DNA from: Streptomyces sp. NRRL WC-3605
Lineage (GTDB): Bacteria > Actinomycetota > Actinomycetes > Streptomycetales > Streptomycetaceae
Direction of reading: 5' to 3'
Length of the DNA: 64,000 nt
Assembly: GCF_001509795.1 (NCBI RefSeq)
Contig: NZ_LLZN01000049.1
Coordinates: forward strand, 44,218-108,217
Each line of letters begins with the position of its first letter. Within the stretch, counting starts at the first letter, position 1. Made by a program: the position numbers and the translations under genes. Under the pieces are notes generated by a model. It searched no databases, was not told the origin of the DNA, and was given only the letters and a program-made list of their open reading frames with translations. Below are positions 55,010 through 63,029 of the stretch, in pieces.

Positions 55010-56155
55010 ATGACACAAGGCCCCCGGTCCGGCCTCGCCGCCGTGAGCTCCGCGCTGCTGGCCATGAGCAGGCACCTGGAGGTGCGCGACGTCCTGAAGA
55101 CGATCGTCGCCTCGGCCCGCGAACTGCTCGACGCGCAGTACGCCGCGCTCGGCGTCCCGGACGACCACGGCGGCTTCGCCCAGTTCGTGGTCGACGGCGT
55201 CAGCGACGAGCAGTGGAAGGCCATCGGCCCGCTGCCGCGGCAGCACGGCATCCTCGCCGCCATGCTCCAGGAGGCCGAGGTCGAGCGCCTCGCGGACGTC
55301 CGCAAGGACCCCCGCTTCGAGGGCTGGCCCTCCGCCCACCCCGACATGTCCGACTTCCTCGGCCTGCCGATCCGCGACGGCGAGGAGGTCATCGGCGCGC
55401 TCTTCCTCGCCAACAAGAACTGCCCGAAGGAGTACGGCGGCTGCGGCTTCACCGCCGACGACGAGGAACTGCTCGCCATCCTCGCCCAGCACGCGGCGAT
55501 CGCCCTCACCAACGCCCGCCTCTACGAGCGCAGCCGCGAGCTGACCATCGCCGAGGAGCGCTCCCGGCTCGCCCACGAGCTGCACGACGCCGTCAGCCAG
55601 AAGCTGTTCTCCCTGCGGCTGACCGCCCAGGCCGCCACCGCCCTGATCGACCGCGACCCGGCCCGCGCGAAGGGCGAACTGCACCAGGTCGCCGCCCTCG
55701 CCGCCGAGGCCGCCGACGAGCTGCGCGCAGCGGTCGTCGAGCTGCGCCCCGCGGCCCTCGACGAGGACGGCCTCGTCGCCACCCTGCGCACCCAGATCCA
55801 GGTCCTCGACCGCGCCCACAGCGCGCGCGTGACCTTCACCGGCCGCGGGGTGAAGGCCCTGCCCGCCGCCCAGGAGGAGGCCCTGCTGCGCGTCGCCCAG
55901 GAGGCCCTGCACAACGCCCTGCGGCACTCCGGCGCCGAGCACGTCGACGTGACGCTCGACCGGCGCGGCGCCGGAGCCGCGCTGCGCGTCACCGACGACG
56001 GCGGCGGCTTCGACCCGAGGACGGTGCGCCGCGCCGGGCGCCATCTGGGCCTGGTCTCCATGCGGGACCGGGCGAGCGGGGTCGGCGGCACGCTGACCGT
56101 GGAGTCGGCGCCCGGCAAGGGCACCACGATCGAGATGGAGGTCCCCGGTGGCTGA
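55010..56155 (+). CDS. GAF-domain histidine kinase, NarL/DevS type
   Basis: A 381-residue soluble sensor kinase. A GAF domain covers about residues 20-170 (GLPIRDGEEVIGALFLANKN). The HisKA_3 box RSRLAHELHDAVSQKL carries the phosphoacceptor H192. The ATPase has RVAQEALHNALRHSGAEHVD, RVTDDGGGFD and GLVSMRDRA. There is no membrane segment, so the signal is probably intracellular, as in DevS/DosS-like kinases, but heme ligands cannot be assigned. It overlaps the response regulator gene by 8 bases. Confidence 0.93.
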   Translation: MTQGPRSGLAAVSSALLAMSRHLEVRDVLKTIVASARELLDAQYAALGVPDDHGGFAQFVVDGVSDEQWKAIGPLPRQHGILAAMLQEAEVERLADVRKDPRFEGWPSAHPDMSDFLGLPIRDGEEVIGALFLANKNCPKEYGGCGFTADDEELLAILAQHAAIALTNARLYERSRELTIAEERSRLAHELHDAVSQKLFSLRLTAQAATALIDRDPARAKGELHQVAALAAEAADELRAAVVELRPAALDEDGLVATLRTQIQVLDRAHSARVTFTGRGVKALPAAQEEALLRVAQEALHNALRHSGAEHVDVTLDRRGAGAALRVTDDGGGFDPRTVRRAGRHLGLVSMRDRASGVGGTLTVESAPGKGTTIEMEVPGG

Positions 56156-56789
56156 CGCAATCAGGGTGCTGCTCGTCGACGACCACCAGGTCGTCCGCCG
56201 GGGACTGCGCACGTTCCTGGAGATCCAGGACGACATCGAGGTCGTGGGGGAGGCCGCCGACGGCGCCGAGGGCGTGGACCGCGCCGAGGAGCTGAGGCCG
56301 GACGTCGTCCTCATGGACGTCAAGATGCCGGGCATGGACGGCGTCGACGCCCTGCGCCGGCTGCGCGAGCTCGACAACCCCGCGCGTGTGCTGATCGTCA
56401 CCAGCTTCACCGAGCAGCGCACGGTGATCCCGGCGCTGCGCGCGGGCGCGGCCGGATACGTCTACAAGGACATCGACCCGGAGGCGCTCGCCGGGGCCAT
56501 CCGCTCGGTCCACGCCGGCCACGTCCTCCTCCAGCCGGAGGTCGCCGGCGCCCTGCTCTCCCAGGAGGAGAACGGCGGGGGACAGGGCCGGGCGGGGTCG
56601 CTGACCGAACGGGAGCGCGAGGTCCTCGGCCTGATCGCGGACGGCCGGTCGAACCGCGAGATAGCACGGGCGCTGGTGCTGTCGGAGAAGACCGTCAAGA
56701 CGCACGTCTCCAACATCCTCATGAAACTGGACCTCTCCGACCGCACGCAGGCCGCCCTGTGGGCCGTACGCCATGGCGTGACCGGCTGA
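56148..56789 (+). CDS. NarL/LuxR-family response regulator
   Basis: A 213-residue regulator. The receiver has acidic pocket D11-D12, phosphoacceptor D57 (PDVVLMDVKMPGMDG) and Lys in VYKDI. The LuxR-type DNA-binding domain from about 148 reads LTEREREVLGLIADGRSNRE and VLSEKTVKTHVSNILMKLDL. Its GTG start overlaps the kinase gene, so the two form a cognate pair. The next gene is chpE, but 168 bases separate them and there is no direct evidence of regulation. Confidence 0.94.
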   Translation: MADAIRVLLVDDHQVVRRGLRTFLEIQDDIEVVGEAADGAEGVDRAEELRPDVVLMDVKMPGMDGVDALRRLRELDNPARVLIVTSFTEQRTVIPALRAGAAGYVYKDIDPEALAGAIRSVHAGHVLLQPEVAGALLSQEENGGGQGRAGSLTEREREVLGLIADGRSNREIARALVLSEKTVKTHVSNILMKLDLSDRTQAALWAVRHGVTG

Positions 56790-56958
56790 AACGCTCTGCG
56801 CAAGGGGTCACGGAGGGCGAACCGGAAGGTTCCCGTCCGGGCTGAGATTCATACCGTCGTGGGAATGTCCCCCGGATGGCCGCATCCTTCCCGGACCTCC
56901 GGCGTTCTCCAGTGCGTGCTGCGGCGACTGCCGCGGCGATCGCTAGGAGGGCTTGAAA

Positions 56959-57201
56959 GTGAAGAACCTGAAGAAGGCAGCGGCCGTGACGATGGTGGCG
57001 GGTGGCCTGCTGGCCGCCGGTACCGGAATGGCCTCCGCCACCGACGCGCACGCCGACGGCAAGGCCGTGGGCTCCCCGGGCATCGTCTCGGGCAACCTGA
57101 TCCAGGCCCCGATCCACATCCCGGCGAACGTCTCCGGCAACAGCGTGAACGTCATCGGCGTCCTGAACCCGGCCTTCGGCAACCTGGCCGTCAACAAGTG
57201 A
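56959..57201 (+). CDS. chpE: Chaplin ChpE (short chaplin)
   Basis: An 80-residue secreted surface protein. The signal peptide spans about 1-27 (KNLKKAAAVTMVAGGLLAAG, cleavage near MASA-TDAHA). The chaplin domain includes GKAVGSPGIVSGNLIQAPIH, NVSGNSVNVIGVLNPAFGN and NLAVNK. It lacks the Cys pair of other short chaplins, as is typical of ChpE. Chaplins form amyloid films that let aerial hyphae leave the medium. GTG at 56959 follows AGGAGG by 8 bases. Confidence 0.95.
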   Translation: MKNLKKAAAVTMVAGGLLAAGTGMASATDAHADGKAVGSPGIVSGNLIQAPIHIPANVSGNSVNVIGVLNPAFGNLAVNK

Positions 57202-57229
57202 CGCCTCGCCCAACCAGGCAGTGACCTCA

Positions 57230-57257
57230 GGCCTCCCGGGCGCCTCCCCGGGAGGCC
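57230..57257 (+). terminator. Hairpin terminator of chpE
   Basis: An 11-bp stem (57230-57240 with 57247-57257) with a 6-base loop, 29 bases after the stop. Confidence 0.72.
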
Positions 57258-57282
57258 GATCGGTAGGCGCTGTTCCACGGGC

Positions 57283-57314
57283 AGGGTCCTTCACACCGCT
57301 GACGTGAGAGGACC
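57283..57314 (-). terminator. Hairpin terminator for the 260-residue gene
   Basis: AGGGTCCT (57283-57290) pairs with AGGACCCT (57307-57314), extended by TCAC/GTGA across a one-base bulge. It lies 27 bases past the minus-strand stop at 57341. Confidence 0.6.
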
Positions 57315-57340
57315 CTCGCCCGTACCCACCTGCTCGGGCC

Positions 57341-58123
57341 TCAGCGGGCCTCGCGCTGCTCCACGGCCGCGTTGTACGCCGCCACCTGCGCCCGCCGGGC
57401 CACCCGCTCGACGGGCCTCAGCGCCTCCGCCCGCGCCCGCATCTCGGCCGAGCTGACGGCGCCCCCGTGCCCGTTCTCCTGCGCCAGCGAGATCAGCAGA
57501 CCCACCCGCCGGGCCAGCTCCAGCACCCGGACCGCCCGCGGCGGATACCCCGGCGCCAGTACCTCCTGTCCCCGCTCGGACCGGGCCCGGTACGCGTCGA
57601 TCGCCGCCTCGGCCACCGGTCCCGACGCGGCCACGTCCAGCTTCGCCAGCACCTCGGTCGCGTCCCGCAGGCCCTCCGCCAGCTCCCGCTCGGCCTCGCC
57701 CAGCGACGGCACATCGGCGGGCGGCGCCTCCCGCACCGGCAGCACATGCCAGACGACGTCCACATGGACATCACCCTCGGGCCCGGCCTCGTACACCTCC
57801 GGCACCAGCCCGAAGGCCGCCCCGTGGCAGACCACCGCCTCCTCCGCCTCCAGGGCACGCGCGTTGAACTCGGGCGGCCCGCTCAGCCCCAGCGGATGCC
57901 CCGGCGCGGGCAGCGCCACCCGCAGTCCGGAGACCCCGAGCCGCCGCAGCCGCCCGAGGGCCAGCGTCAGCCCGACGGGCGCCGACTCGCCGGGCAGCCC
58001 CTCCACCCGGTGCACGGCGTCGTCCCCGACGATCTGGAGCACAGCGTCATCTGGTGAGACAAGTCCGGCCAAAAGGGCATTACCCCAAGCGGCGAGGCGT
58101 CCTGAGCGCGGTTCCGAAAGCAT
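57341..58123 (-). CDS. Conserved actinobacterial protein of unknown function
   Basis: A 260-residue protein from the ATG giving MLSEPRSGRLAAWGNALLAG. The N-terminal part (DDAVLQIVGDDAVHRVEG, then GLTLALGRLRRLGVSGLRVA) is alpha-beta; the C-terminal part is helical (PPRAVRVLELARRVGLLISL). No membrane segment and no catalytic motif known to me. The family is conserved in Streptomyces next to the ABC ATPase gene. It is divergent from that gene by 137 bases. Confidence 0.75.
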   Translation of the reverse strand: MLSEPRSGRLAAWGNALLAGLVSPDDAVLQIVGDDAVHRVEGLPGESAPVGLTLALGRLRRLGVSGLRVALPAPGHPLGLSGPPEFNARALEAEEAVVCHGAAFGLVPEVYEAGPEGDVHVDVVWHVLPVREAPPADVPSLGEAERELAEGLRDATEVLAKLDVAASGPVAEAAIDAYRARSERGQEVLAPGYPPRAVRVLELARRVGLLISLAQENGHGGAVSSAEMRARAEALRPVERVARRAQVAAYNAAVEQREAR

Positions 58124-58260
58124 GCCACCACCCTAAGGACCGGACCGATGGAAGGATGGGCCGGACCGGTGGCGTAGATTTCCTTGAGGGGCTGCGCCTG
58201 CGGGCGCACGCGACCACCGAGACGCCGAGACCGGTCACAGCAAGGGGAGACAACGCGCTC

Positions 58261-59058
58261 ATGAGCGATGTTCTGGAGCTTCAGGACGTAACCGTGGTCC
58301 GTGAGGGCCGGGCTCTCGTGGATCAGGTCTCCTGGTCGGTCAAGGAGGGCGAGCGCTGGGTCATCCTCGGCCCGAACGGCGCCGGCAAGACCACCCTCCT
58401 GAACGTCGCGTCCAGCTACCTCTACCCGACCAAGGGCACCGCCACGATCCTCGGCGAGACCCTCGGCAGGCCGGGCACCGACGTCTTCGAGCTGCGTCCC
58501 CGCATCGGCGTCGCGGGTATCGCCCTGGCCGACAAGCTCCCCAAGCGCCAGACCGTCCTCCAGACCGTCCTCACGGCCGCCTACGGCATCACCGCCACCT
58601 GGAACGAGGACTACGAGGAGATCGACGAGCAGCGGGCCCGCGCCTTCCTCGACCGCCTCGGCATGACCGAGTTCACCGACCGGAAGTTCGGCACTCTCTC
58701 CGAGGGCGAGCGCAAGCGGACCCTCATCGCCCGCGCCCTCATGGCCGACCCCGAGCTGCTCCTCCTCGACGAGCCCGCGGCCGGCCTGGACCTCGGCGGC
58801 CGCGAGGACCTCGTCCGCCGCCTCGGCCGCCTCGCCCGCGACCCGATCGCCCCGTCGATGCTCATGGTCACCCACCACGTCGAGGAGATCCCCCCGGGCT
58901 TCACCCACGTCCTGATGATCCGTCAGGGCAAGGTCCTCGCCGCGGGCCCCATGGAGCTCGAACTCACCTCCCGAAACCTCTCCCTCTGCTTCGGCCTCCC
59001 GCTCGTCGTCGAACAGGTCGGCGACCGCTGGACGGCCCAGGGCCTTCCGCTGTCCTGA
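58261..59058 (+). CDS. Stand-alone ABC transporter ATPase
   Basis: A 265-residue ABC ATPase. Walker A is GPNGAGKTT (about residues 38-46), the signature LSEGERKRTLIARAL (an LSxGE variant) and Walker B LLLLDEPAAGLD, followed by the H-loop VTHHVEEIP. The sequence resembles the ModF/YlmA group of ATPases without a permease. No membrane partner is adjacent, so the function (transport or other) is unclear. AAGGGGAG lies about 12 bases upstream. Confidence 0.88.
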   Translation: MSDVLELQDVTVVREGRALVDQVSWSVKEGERWVILGPNGAGKTTLLNVASSYLYPTKGTATILGETLGRPGTDVFELRPRIGVAGIALADKLPKRQTVLQTVLTAAYGITATWNEDYEEIDEQRARAFLDRLGMTEFTDRKFGTLSEGERKRTLIARALMADPELLLLDEPAAGLDLGGREDLVRRLGRLARDPIAPSMLMVTHHVEEIPPGFTHVLMIRQGKVLAAGPMELELTSRNLSLCFGLPLVVEQVGDRWTAQGLPLS

Positions 59059-59117
59059 TCCCGTCCGCACGACCGGCGCCCTGTCCGCGGCAGGGCCCCC
59101 GGGCCTACCATGACCAT

Positions 59118-59549
59118 GTGGAAATCGACGCGTGGGTTTGGTGGTTGATCGGCGCGGCAGCGCTCGGCATCGGGCTCGTCATCACCGCGATGCCCGAACT
59201 CGGCATGCTGGCGGTGGGCGCCGTCGCGGCCGCCCTGGTGGCCGGTTTCCTCGGCGGTGACGCCGTCGCCCAGGTCGTGGCCTTCGTCATCGTCTCCACC
59301 GCCCTCATCGCCGTCGTGCGGCCCATCGCCAACAGACACCGCGCCCAGCGACCCCAACTCGCCACCGGCATCGACGCGTTGAAAGGCAAGCAGGCAGTCG
59401 TACTGGAGCGCGTCGACGCCTCCGGCGGGCGGATAAAGCTCGCAGGCGAGGTCTGGTCCGCCCGCGCGCTCGACACCGGCCGGACCTACGAAGTGGGCCA
59501 GGAAGTGGACGTCGTGGACATCGAGGGGGCCACGGCCATCGTCATGTGA
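59118..59549 (+). CDS. nfeD: NfeD-family membrane protein
   Basis: A 143-residue short NfeD protein with hydrophobic helices at about 5-25, 30-50 and 53-73 (AALGIGLVITAMPELGMLAV, AAALVAGFLGGDAVAQVVAF) and a C-terminal OB-fold (about 85-143, KQAVVLERVDASGGRIKLAG and DVVDIEGATAIV). It is encoded just before an SPFH protein gene, the usual pairing for membrane microdomain organisation. GTG start. Confidence 0.9.
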   Translation: MEIDAWVWWLIGAAALGIGLVITAMPELGMLAVGAVAAALVAGFLGGDAVAQVVAFVIVSTALIAVVRPIANRHRAQRPQLATGIDALKGKQAVVLERVDASGGRIKLAGEVWSARALDTGRTYEVGQEVDVVDIEGATAIVM

Positions 59550-59614
59550 CCTCGTACGACGCAAGTGACGCGAAGCCCTCACGAGTCACGCGACGGTCTG
59601 TCAGACTCGTCACC

Positions 59615-59640
59615 AAGATCTTCAACAAACCTAAGATCTT
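59615..59640. repeat. Duplicated AAGATCTT palindrome before the SPFH gene
   Basis: AAGATCTT occurs at 59615-59622 and 59633-59640, exactly 18 bases apart, 50-75 bases upstream of the SPFH ATG. Each copy is an 8-bp palindrome with a central GATC. An inverted repeat ACGAGTC/GACTCGT (59581-59587, 59604-59610) precedes them and may terminate nfeD. Confidence 0.55.
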
Positions 59641-59690
59641 CCGAAGTTGGCGCAGTTGCCGCAGTGGAGAAGGGGTACGGGGAAACGACG

Positions 59691-60647
59691 ATGGAACCGG
59701 TCATCATCGTCCTGGTCATTCTGGTGGTGTTGGTCTTCATCGCCCTGATCAAGACGATCCAGGTCATCCCGCAGGCGAGCGCGGCCATCGTCGAGCGCTT
59801 CGGCCGTTACACGCGGACACTGAACGCGGGCCTCAACATCGTGGTCCCGTTCATCGACACCATCCGCAACCGCATCGACCTGCGCGAACAGGTCGTGCCG
59901 TTCCCGCCGCAGCCGGTGATCACCCAGGACAACCTGGTCGTGAACATCGACACCGTCATCTACTACCAGGTGACCGACGCCCGGGCCGCCACCTACGAGG
60001 TCGCCAGCTACATCCAGGCCATCGAGCAGCTCACCGTCACCACGCTCCGCAACATCATCGGCGGCATGGACCTGGAGCGCACCCTGACCTCCCGCGAGGA
60101 GATCAACGCGGCGCTGCGCGGCGTCCTCGACGAGGCCACCGGCAAGTGGGGCATCCGTGTCAACCGCGTCGAACTGAAGGCCATCGAACCGCCCACCTCC
60201 ATCCAGGACTCGATGGAGAAGCAGATGCGCGCCGACCGTGACAAGCGCGCCGCGATCCTCACCGCCGAAGGTACGCGCCAGGCCGCCATCCTCACCGCCG
60301 AAGGTGAGAAGCAGTCCCAGATCCTGCGCGCCGAGGGTGAGGCCAAGGCGGCCGCCCTGCGCGCCGAGGGCGAGGCCCAGGCGGTCCGCACCGTCTTCGA
60401 GGCCATCCACGCCGGCGACCCCGACCAGAAGCTGCTCTCCTACCAGTACCTCCAGATGCTCCCGAAGATCGCCGAAGGCGACGCCAACAAGCTCTGGATC
60501 GTCCCCAGCGAGATCGGCGACGCCCTCAAGGGCCTGTCGGGCGCCATGGGCAACTTCGGCGGCCTGGGCGGCGGTTCGGGGGGCGGCGGATCGACGGGCA
60601 TCCCCGGCCAGGCGACGGAACGCCGGGAGAAGCCGTCGATCGACTGA
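59691..60647 (+). CDS. SPFH/band 7 domain membrane protein (stomatin-like)
   Basis: A 318-residue protein with one N-terminal helix (about 3-22) and an SPFH domain (about 25-190: ERFGRYTRTLNAGLNIVVPF, YYQVTDARAATYEVASYIQA). A heptad-like coiled region with repeated AEGxxQ units follows (about 195-240: RQAAILTAEGEKQSQILRAE), then a Gly-rich tail. It resembles stomatin/QmcA-like scaffolds, which oligomerise in membrane microdomains with NfeD. A strong terminator follows. Confidence 0.92.
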   Translation: MEPVIIVLVILVVLVFIALIKTIQVIPQASAAIVERFGRYTRTLNAGLNIVVPFIDTIRNRIDLREQVVPFPPQPVITQDNLVVNIDTVIYYQVTDARAATYEVASYIQAIEQLTVTTLRNIIGGMDLERTLTSREEINAALRGVLDEATGKWGIRVNRVELKAIEPPTSIQDSMEKQMRADRDKRAAILTAEGTRQAAILTAEGEKQSQILRAEGEAKAAALRAEGEAQAVRTVFEAIHAGDPDQKLLSYQYLQMLPKIAEGDANKLWIVPSEIGDALKGLSGAMGNFGGLGGGSGGGGSTGIPGQATERREKPSID

Positions 60648-60670
60648 GGCGGTTTCCGCGGTACGACAAA

Positions 60671-60701
60671 GGGGCCCGGCTTCTCCAGGAAGCCGGGCCC
60701 C
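60671..60701. terminator. Bidirectional terminator between SPFH and HNH genes
   Basis: A perfect 13-bp stem (60671-60683 with 60689-60701) with a 5-base loop between convergent genes. Confidence 0.8.
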
Positions 60702-60786
60702 TGTGCCGCCCAGGGCACGGGGAGCCGCGTGACCAGCCGCGGACCAACGGCGGCCGACGAACAATCAAGGCCCCGACGGCGATCGG

Positions 60787-61293
60787 CTACGCCGCGTCCA
60801 TCCCCAGCCAATCCGGCAGCGCCGCGAACTCGTCGCCCCCCAGCGAGAGCAACATCGCATCAGCGGGAGTGGGCTCGAACGGCTCCCGGAGCAACGGCAT
60901 CCCCGCCTGCTCGGGCGTCCGGTCGGCCTTGCGGTGATTGTCCTCCGCACACGAGGCGACCGTGTTCAGCCACGTGTCCTGCCCCCCGTGCGACCGCGGC
61001 ACCACGTGGTCCACGGTCGTCGCCCTGCGGCCGCAGTACGCGCACCGGTGCCGGTCCCTGACCAGCACACCCCGCCTCGACCACGGCGCACGTCTTCGGA
61101 ACGGCACCCTCACGTACCGGCAGAGCCTGATCACCCGCGGCGCCGGTATGTCCACCGCGGCTCCGCGCATGCGCAGTTCGGGGTGGGCCTGCTCGACGAC
61201 GGCCTTGTCCTGGAGCACCAGCACGACGGCTCGGTTCAACGTCACCGTCGACAGCGGCTCGAAGCTCGCGTTCAGTACCAGCGTCTCCCGCAT
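60787..61293 (-). CDS. HNH endonuclease family protein
   Basis: A 168-residue protein beginning MRETLVLNASFEPLSTVTLN. The HNH core is RCAYCGRRATTVDHVVPRSH, then GGQDTWLNTVASCAEDNHRK. Cys pairs (CAYC, and the later C) suggest structural zinc. This actinobacterial family is chromosomal, not part of a visible intron or phage; a DNA-repair or stress role is possible. ATG 61293 is chosen over a GTG 7 codons earlier. Confidence 0.88.
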   Translation of the reverse strand: MRETLVLNASFEPLSTVTLNRAVVLVLQDKAVVEQAHPELRMRGAAVDIPAPRVIRLCRYVRVPFRRRAPWSRRGVLVRDRHRCAYCGRRATTVDHVVPRSHGGQDTWLNTVASCAEDNHRKADRTPEQAGMPLLREPFEPTPADAMLLSLGGDEFAALPDWLGMDAA

Positions 61294-61374
61294 TGCAGCC
61301 CACCTCCCGTGCACACCTGCCCACCCCCTGGCGGGCTGGGATCAACTCTGGCCGGGCACGCCGAGATGGACAAC

Positions 61375-61422
61375 GAAATAAAAAGTGCCCGCCCCCGATC
61401 ACTTCCATGACCGGGGGCGGGC
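61375..61422 (-). terminator. Intrinsic terminator of the PEBP gene
   Basis: On the minus strand an 11-bp stem (complement of 61412-61422 with 61387-61397) is followed by ACTTTTTATTT. One of few true U-tract terminators in this window. Confidence 0.85.
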
Positions 61423-61438
61423 AAACGTTCCATGAACG

Positions 61439-61978
61439 TCAGGATTGGGCGGGCACCTCGTACTCGGCGATCAGGTGCGCACGCGCGAGCGTGTGGAACC
61501 GCAGGTTGAACCCGACGACGGCCGGGCTGGCGTTGGCGTCCGGACCGAGCTTCTCCTGGTCCACGGCGTACACCGTGAACACATACCGGTGCGGCCCGTC
61601 CCCGGGCGGCGGCGCGGCCCCACCGAAGTCCTTCGACCCGTAGTCGTTCCGCGTGTGCACGGCACCTTCCGGCAGCCCGTCGAACGCGCCGCCGCCCGCA
61701 CCCGCCGGCAGCTCGGTCACCGACGCCGGGATGTCGAAGAGCACCCAGTGCCAGAACCCGCTCCCCGTGGGGGCGTCCGGGTCGTAGCAGGTCACGGCGA
61801 AGCTCTTGGTGCCCTCCGGGAAGCCCTCCCAGCGCAGCTGCGGCGACGTGTTGCCCGCCGCCTGGACCTGGGCGTCCTTCAGGGTCCCGCCGTCCTGGAC
61901 GTCCTCACTCGTGACCGTGAAGGACGGCACGGGCGGATGGAAGTCGTGGGGGAGCGGCCGCCGCTTGAGCTCGGACAC
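61439..61978 (-). CDS. YbhB/YbcL-family (PEBP/RKIP-like) protein
   Basis: A 179-residue phosphatidylethanolamine-binding-protein-fold protein: [20 protein letters not shown], then [20 protein letters not shown] (the DPDAP-type ligand motif) and [20 protein letters not shown]. It has no signal peptide. Ligand and role in bacteria are not established. GTG start with AGGAGG 7 bases upstream. It lies 43 bases downstream of the Spo0M gene on the same strand. Confidence 0.92.
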   Translation of the reverse strand: MSELKRRPLPHDFHPPVPSFTVTSEDVQDGGTLKDAQVQAAGNTSPQLRWEGFPEGTKSFAVTCYDPDAPTGSGFWHWVLFDIPASVTELPAGAGGGAFDGLPEGAVHTRNDYGSKDFGGAAPPPGDGPHRYVFTVYAVDQEKLGPDANASPAVVGFNLRFHTLARAHLIAEYEVPAQS

Positions 61979-62021
61979 TTCGATACCTCCTGACGAAACA
62001 GTGGAATCAGCAGTTCCGAGC

Positions 62022-62804
62022 CTAGAACCAGTTGCGCTTGCTGCCGACCTCGGACAGCCACTGGTTGAGGTACGCCGCCCAGTCGGTCCCGTGGAAGTCG
62101 TTCAGACCCACCTGGAAGGACCGGAAGGTGTCGCTGCCCTCGCTGAACAGCCCCGGCTTCTTGTCCATCTCCAGGATGACGTCCATCGCGTTCGAATCCG
62201 CGACGAAGCTCAGCTCGACCTGGTGGAGACCGCGGTACTGCTGCGGCGGGAAGAACTCGATCTCCTGGTAGAAGGGCAGCTTCTGCCGCGTACCGCGGAT
62301 GTGGCCGCGCTCCATGTCCGCGTTCTTGAAGCGGAAACCAAGCTGGATGAACGCGTCCAGGATCGCCTTCTGCGCGGGCAGCGGGTGCACGTTGACCGGG
62401 TCCAGGTCGCTGGAGTCCACGGCCCGCGCGATCGCCAGCTCCGTCGACACACCGATGTTCATGCCGCGCAGCGCCTGCCCGTCGATCATCGTGATCGGCG
62501 TCTCCCACGGGATCTCCAGCCCGAACGGCACCGCGTGCACCGCACCGGCCTGCAGCTCGAACGCCCCGCCCAGCCGCACCTTCGCGAACTCGATGTCCTG
62601 CTTGTGCTCCGAGTCCTGCGTCTCGACCTCGACCCGCGCCTGCAGGCCGACGGCCAGACCCTCGATGTCCTGGTTCACGGACCCGCCCTGAATCCGCACC
62701 TCACCCTGGACGACACCGCCCGGGACGACGTTGACCTCGGTCAGCACCGTCTCGACCGAAGCACCGCCGGCCCCCAGGCTCGCGAGCAGCTTCTTGAACG
62801 CCAT
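62022..62804 (-). CDS. spo0M: Spo0M-like sporulation-control protein
   Basis: A 260-residue arrestin-fold protein: [20 protein letters not shown], then [20 protein letters not shown] and [20 protein letters not shown]. The family regulates sporulation in Bacillus and is widespread in Streptomyces. GAGGAG sits 4-5 bases upstream of ATG 62804; an earlier in-frame start is 4 codons upstream. The DNA before it carries four GATC sites in 49 bases, possible Gbn targets. PEBP follows in the same direction. Confidence 0.9.
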   Translation of the reverse strand: MAFKKLLASLGAGGASVETVLTEVNVVPGGVVQGEVRIQGGSVNQDIEGLAVGLQARVEVETQDSEHKQDIEFAKVRLGGAFELQAGAVHAVPFGLEIPWETPITMIDGQALRGMNIGVSTELAIARAVDSSDLDPVNVHPLPAQKAILDAFIQLGFRFKNADMERGHIRGTRQKLPFYQEIEFFPPQQYRGLHQVELSFVADSNAMDVILEMDKKPGLFSEGSDTFRSFQVGLNDFHGTDWAAYLNQWLSEVGSKRNWF

Positions 62805-62825
62805 GACTCTCCTCAACTCAGAGTG

Positions 62826-62874
62826 GATCCCTGATCCCTACAAACGCGATCCGGCCGTGGCCGGTTCCGCGATC
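62826..62874. promoter_or_regulatory. GATC cluster upstream of spo0M
   Basis: GATC starts at 62826, 62833, 62848 and 62871, 22-70 bases upstream of the spo0M ATG. The first two form a tandem GATCCCT repeat. Candidate Gbn binding region. Confidence 0.45.
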
Positions 62875-62931
62875 CCACCCTGACAAGGCGTGCGCTCCCT
62901 GACCACCCCGTGGCGACCACGCCGTCTCCAC

Positions 62932-62937
62932 TACGCT
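62932..62937 (+). promoter_or_regulatory. Candidate -10 box for the glycosylase transcript
   Basis: TACGCT ends 8 bases before an ATG at 62946, consistent with a leaderless message. The -35 region is poor. Confidence 0.4.
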
Positions 62938-62945
62938 CGGACGGC

Positions 62946-63029
62946 ATGATCGTGAGCCCCGACCGTACGCCCCCGCCGCGCTCCCGCACCGACCGGCCCG
63001 CCCCGCACGGGGCCCGGCGGCCCGTATGA
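62946..63029 (+). CDS. Possible 27-residue leader ORF before the glycosylase gene
   Basis: Encodes MIVSPDRTPPPRSRTDRPAP and stops in an ATGA overlap with the glycosylase ATG. Rich in Pro and Arg. The glycosylase itself lacks a clear ribosome-binding site, so the overlap may couple its translation to this ORF. Not a recognised family. Confidence 0.35.
   Translation: MIVSPDRTPPPRSRTDRPAPHGARRPV

Noticed and set aside
52933..56295. 1120-codon plus-strand frame across queA, the SDR and the kinase gene
   Set aside because: It crosses three well-supported genes on both strands and is Arg/Pro-rich without domains.
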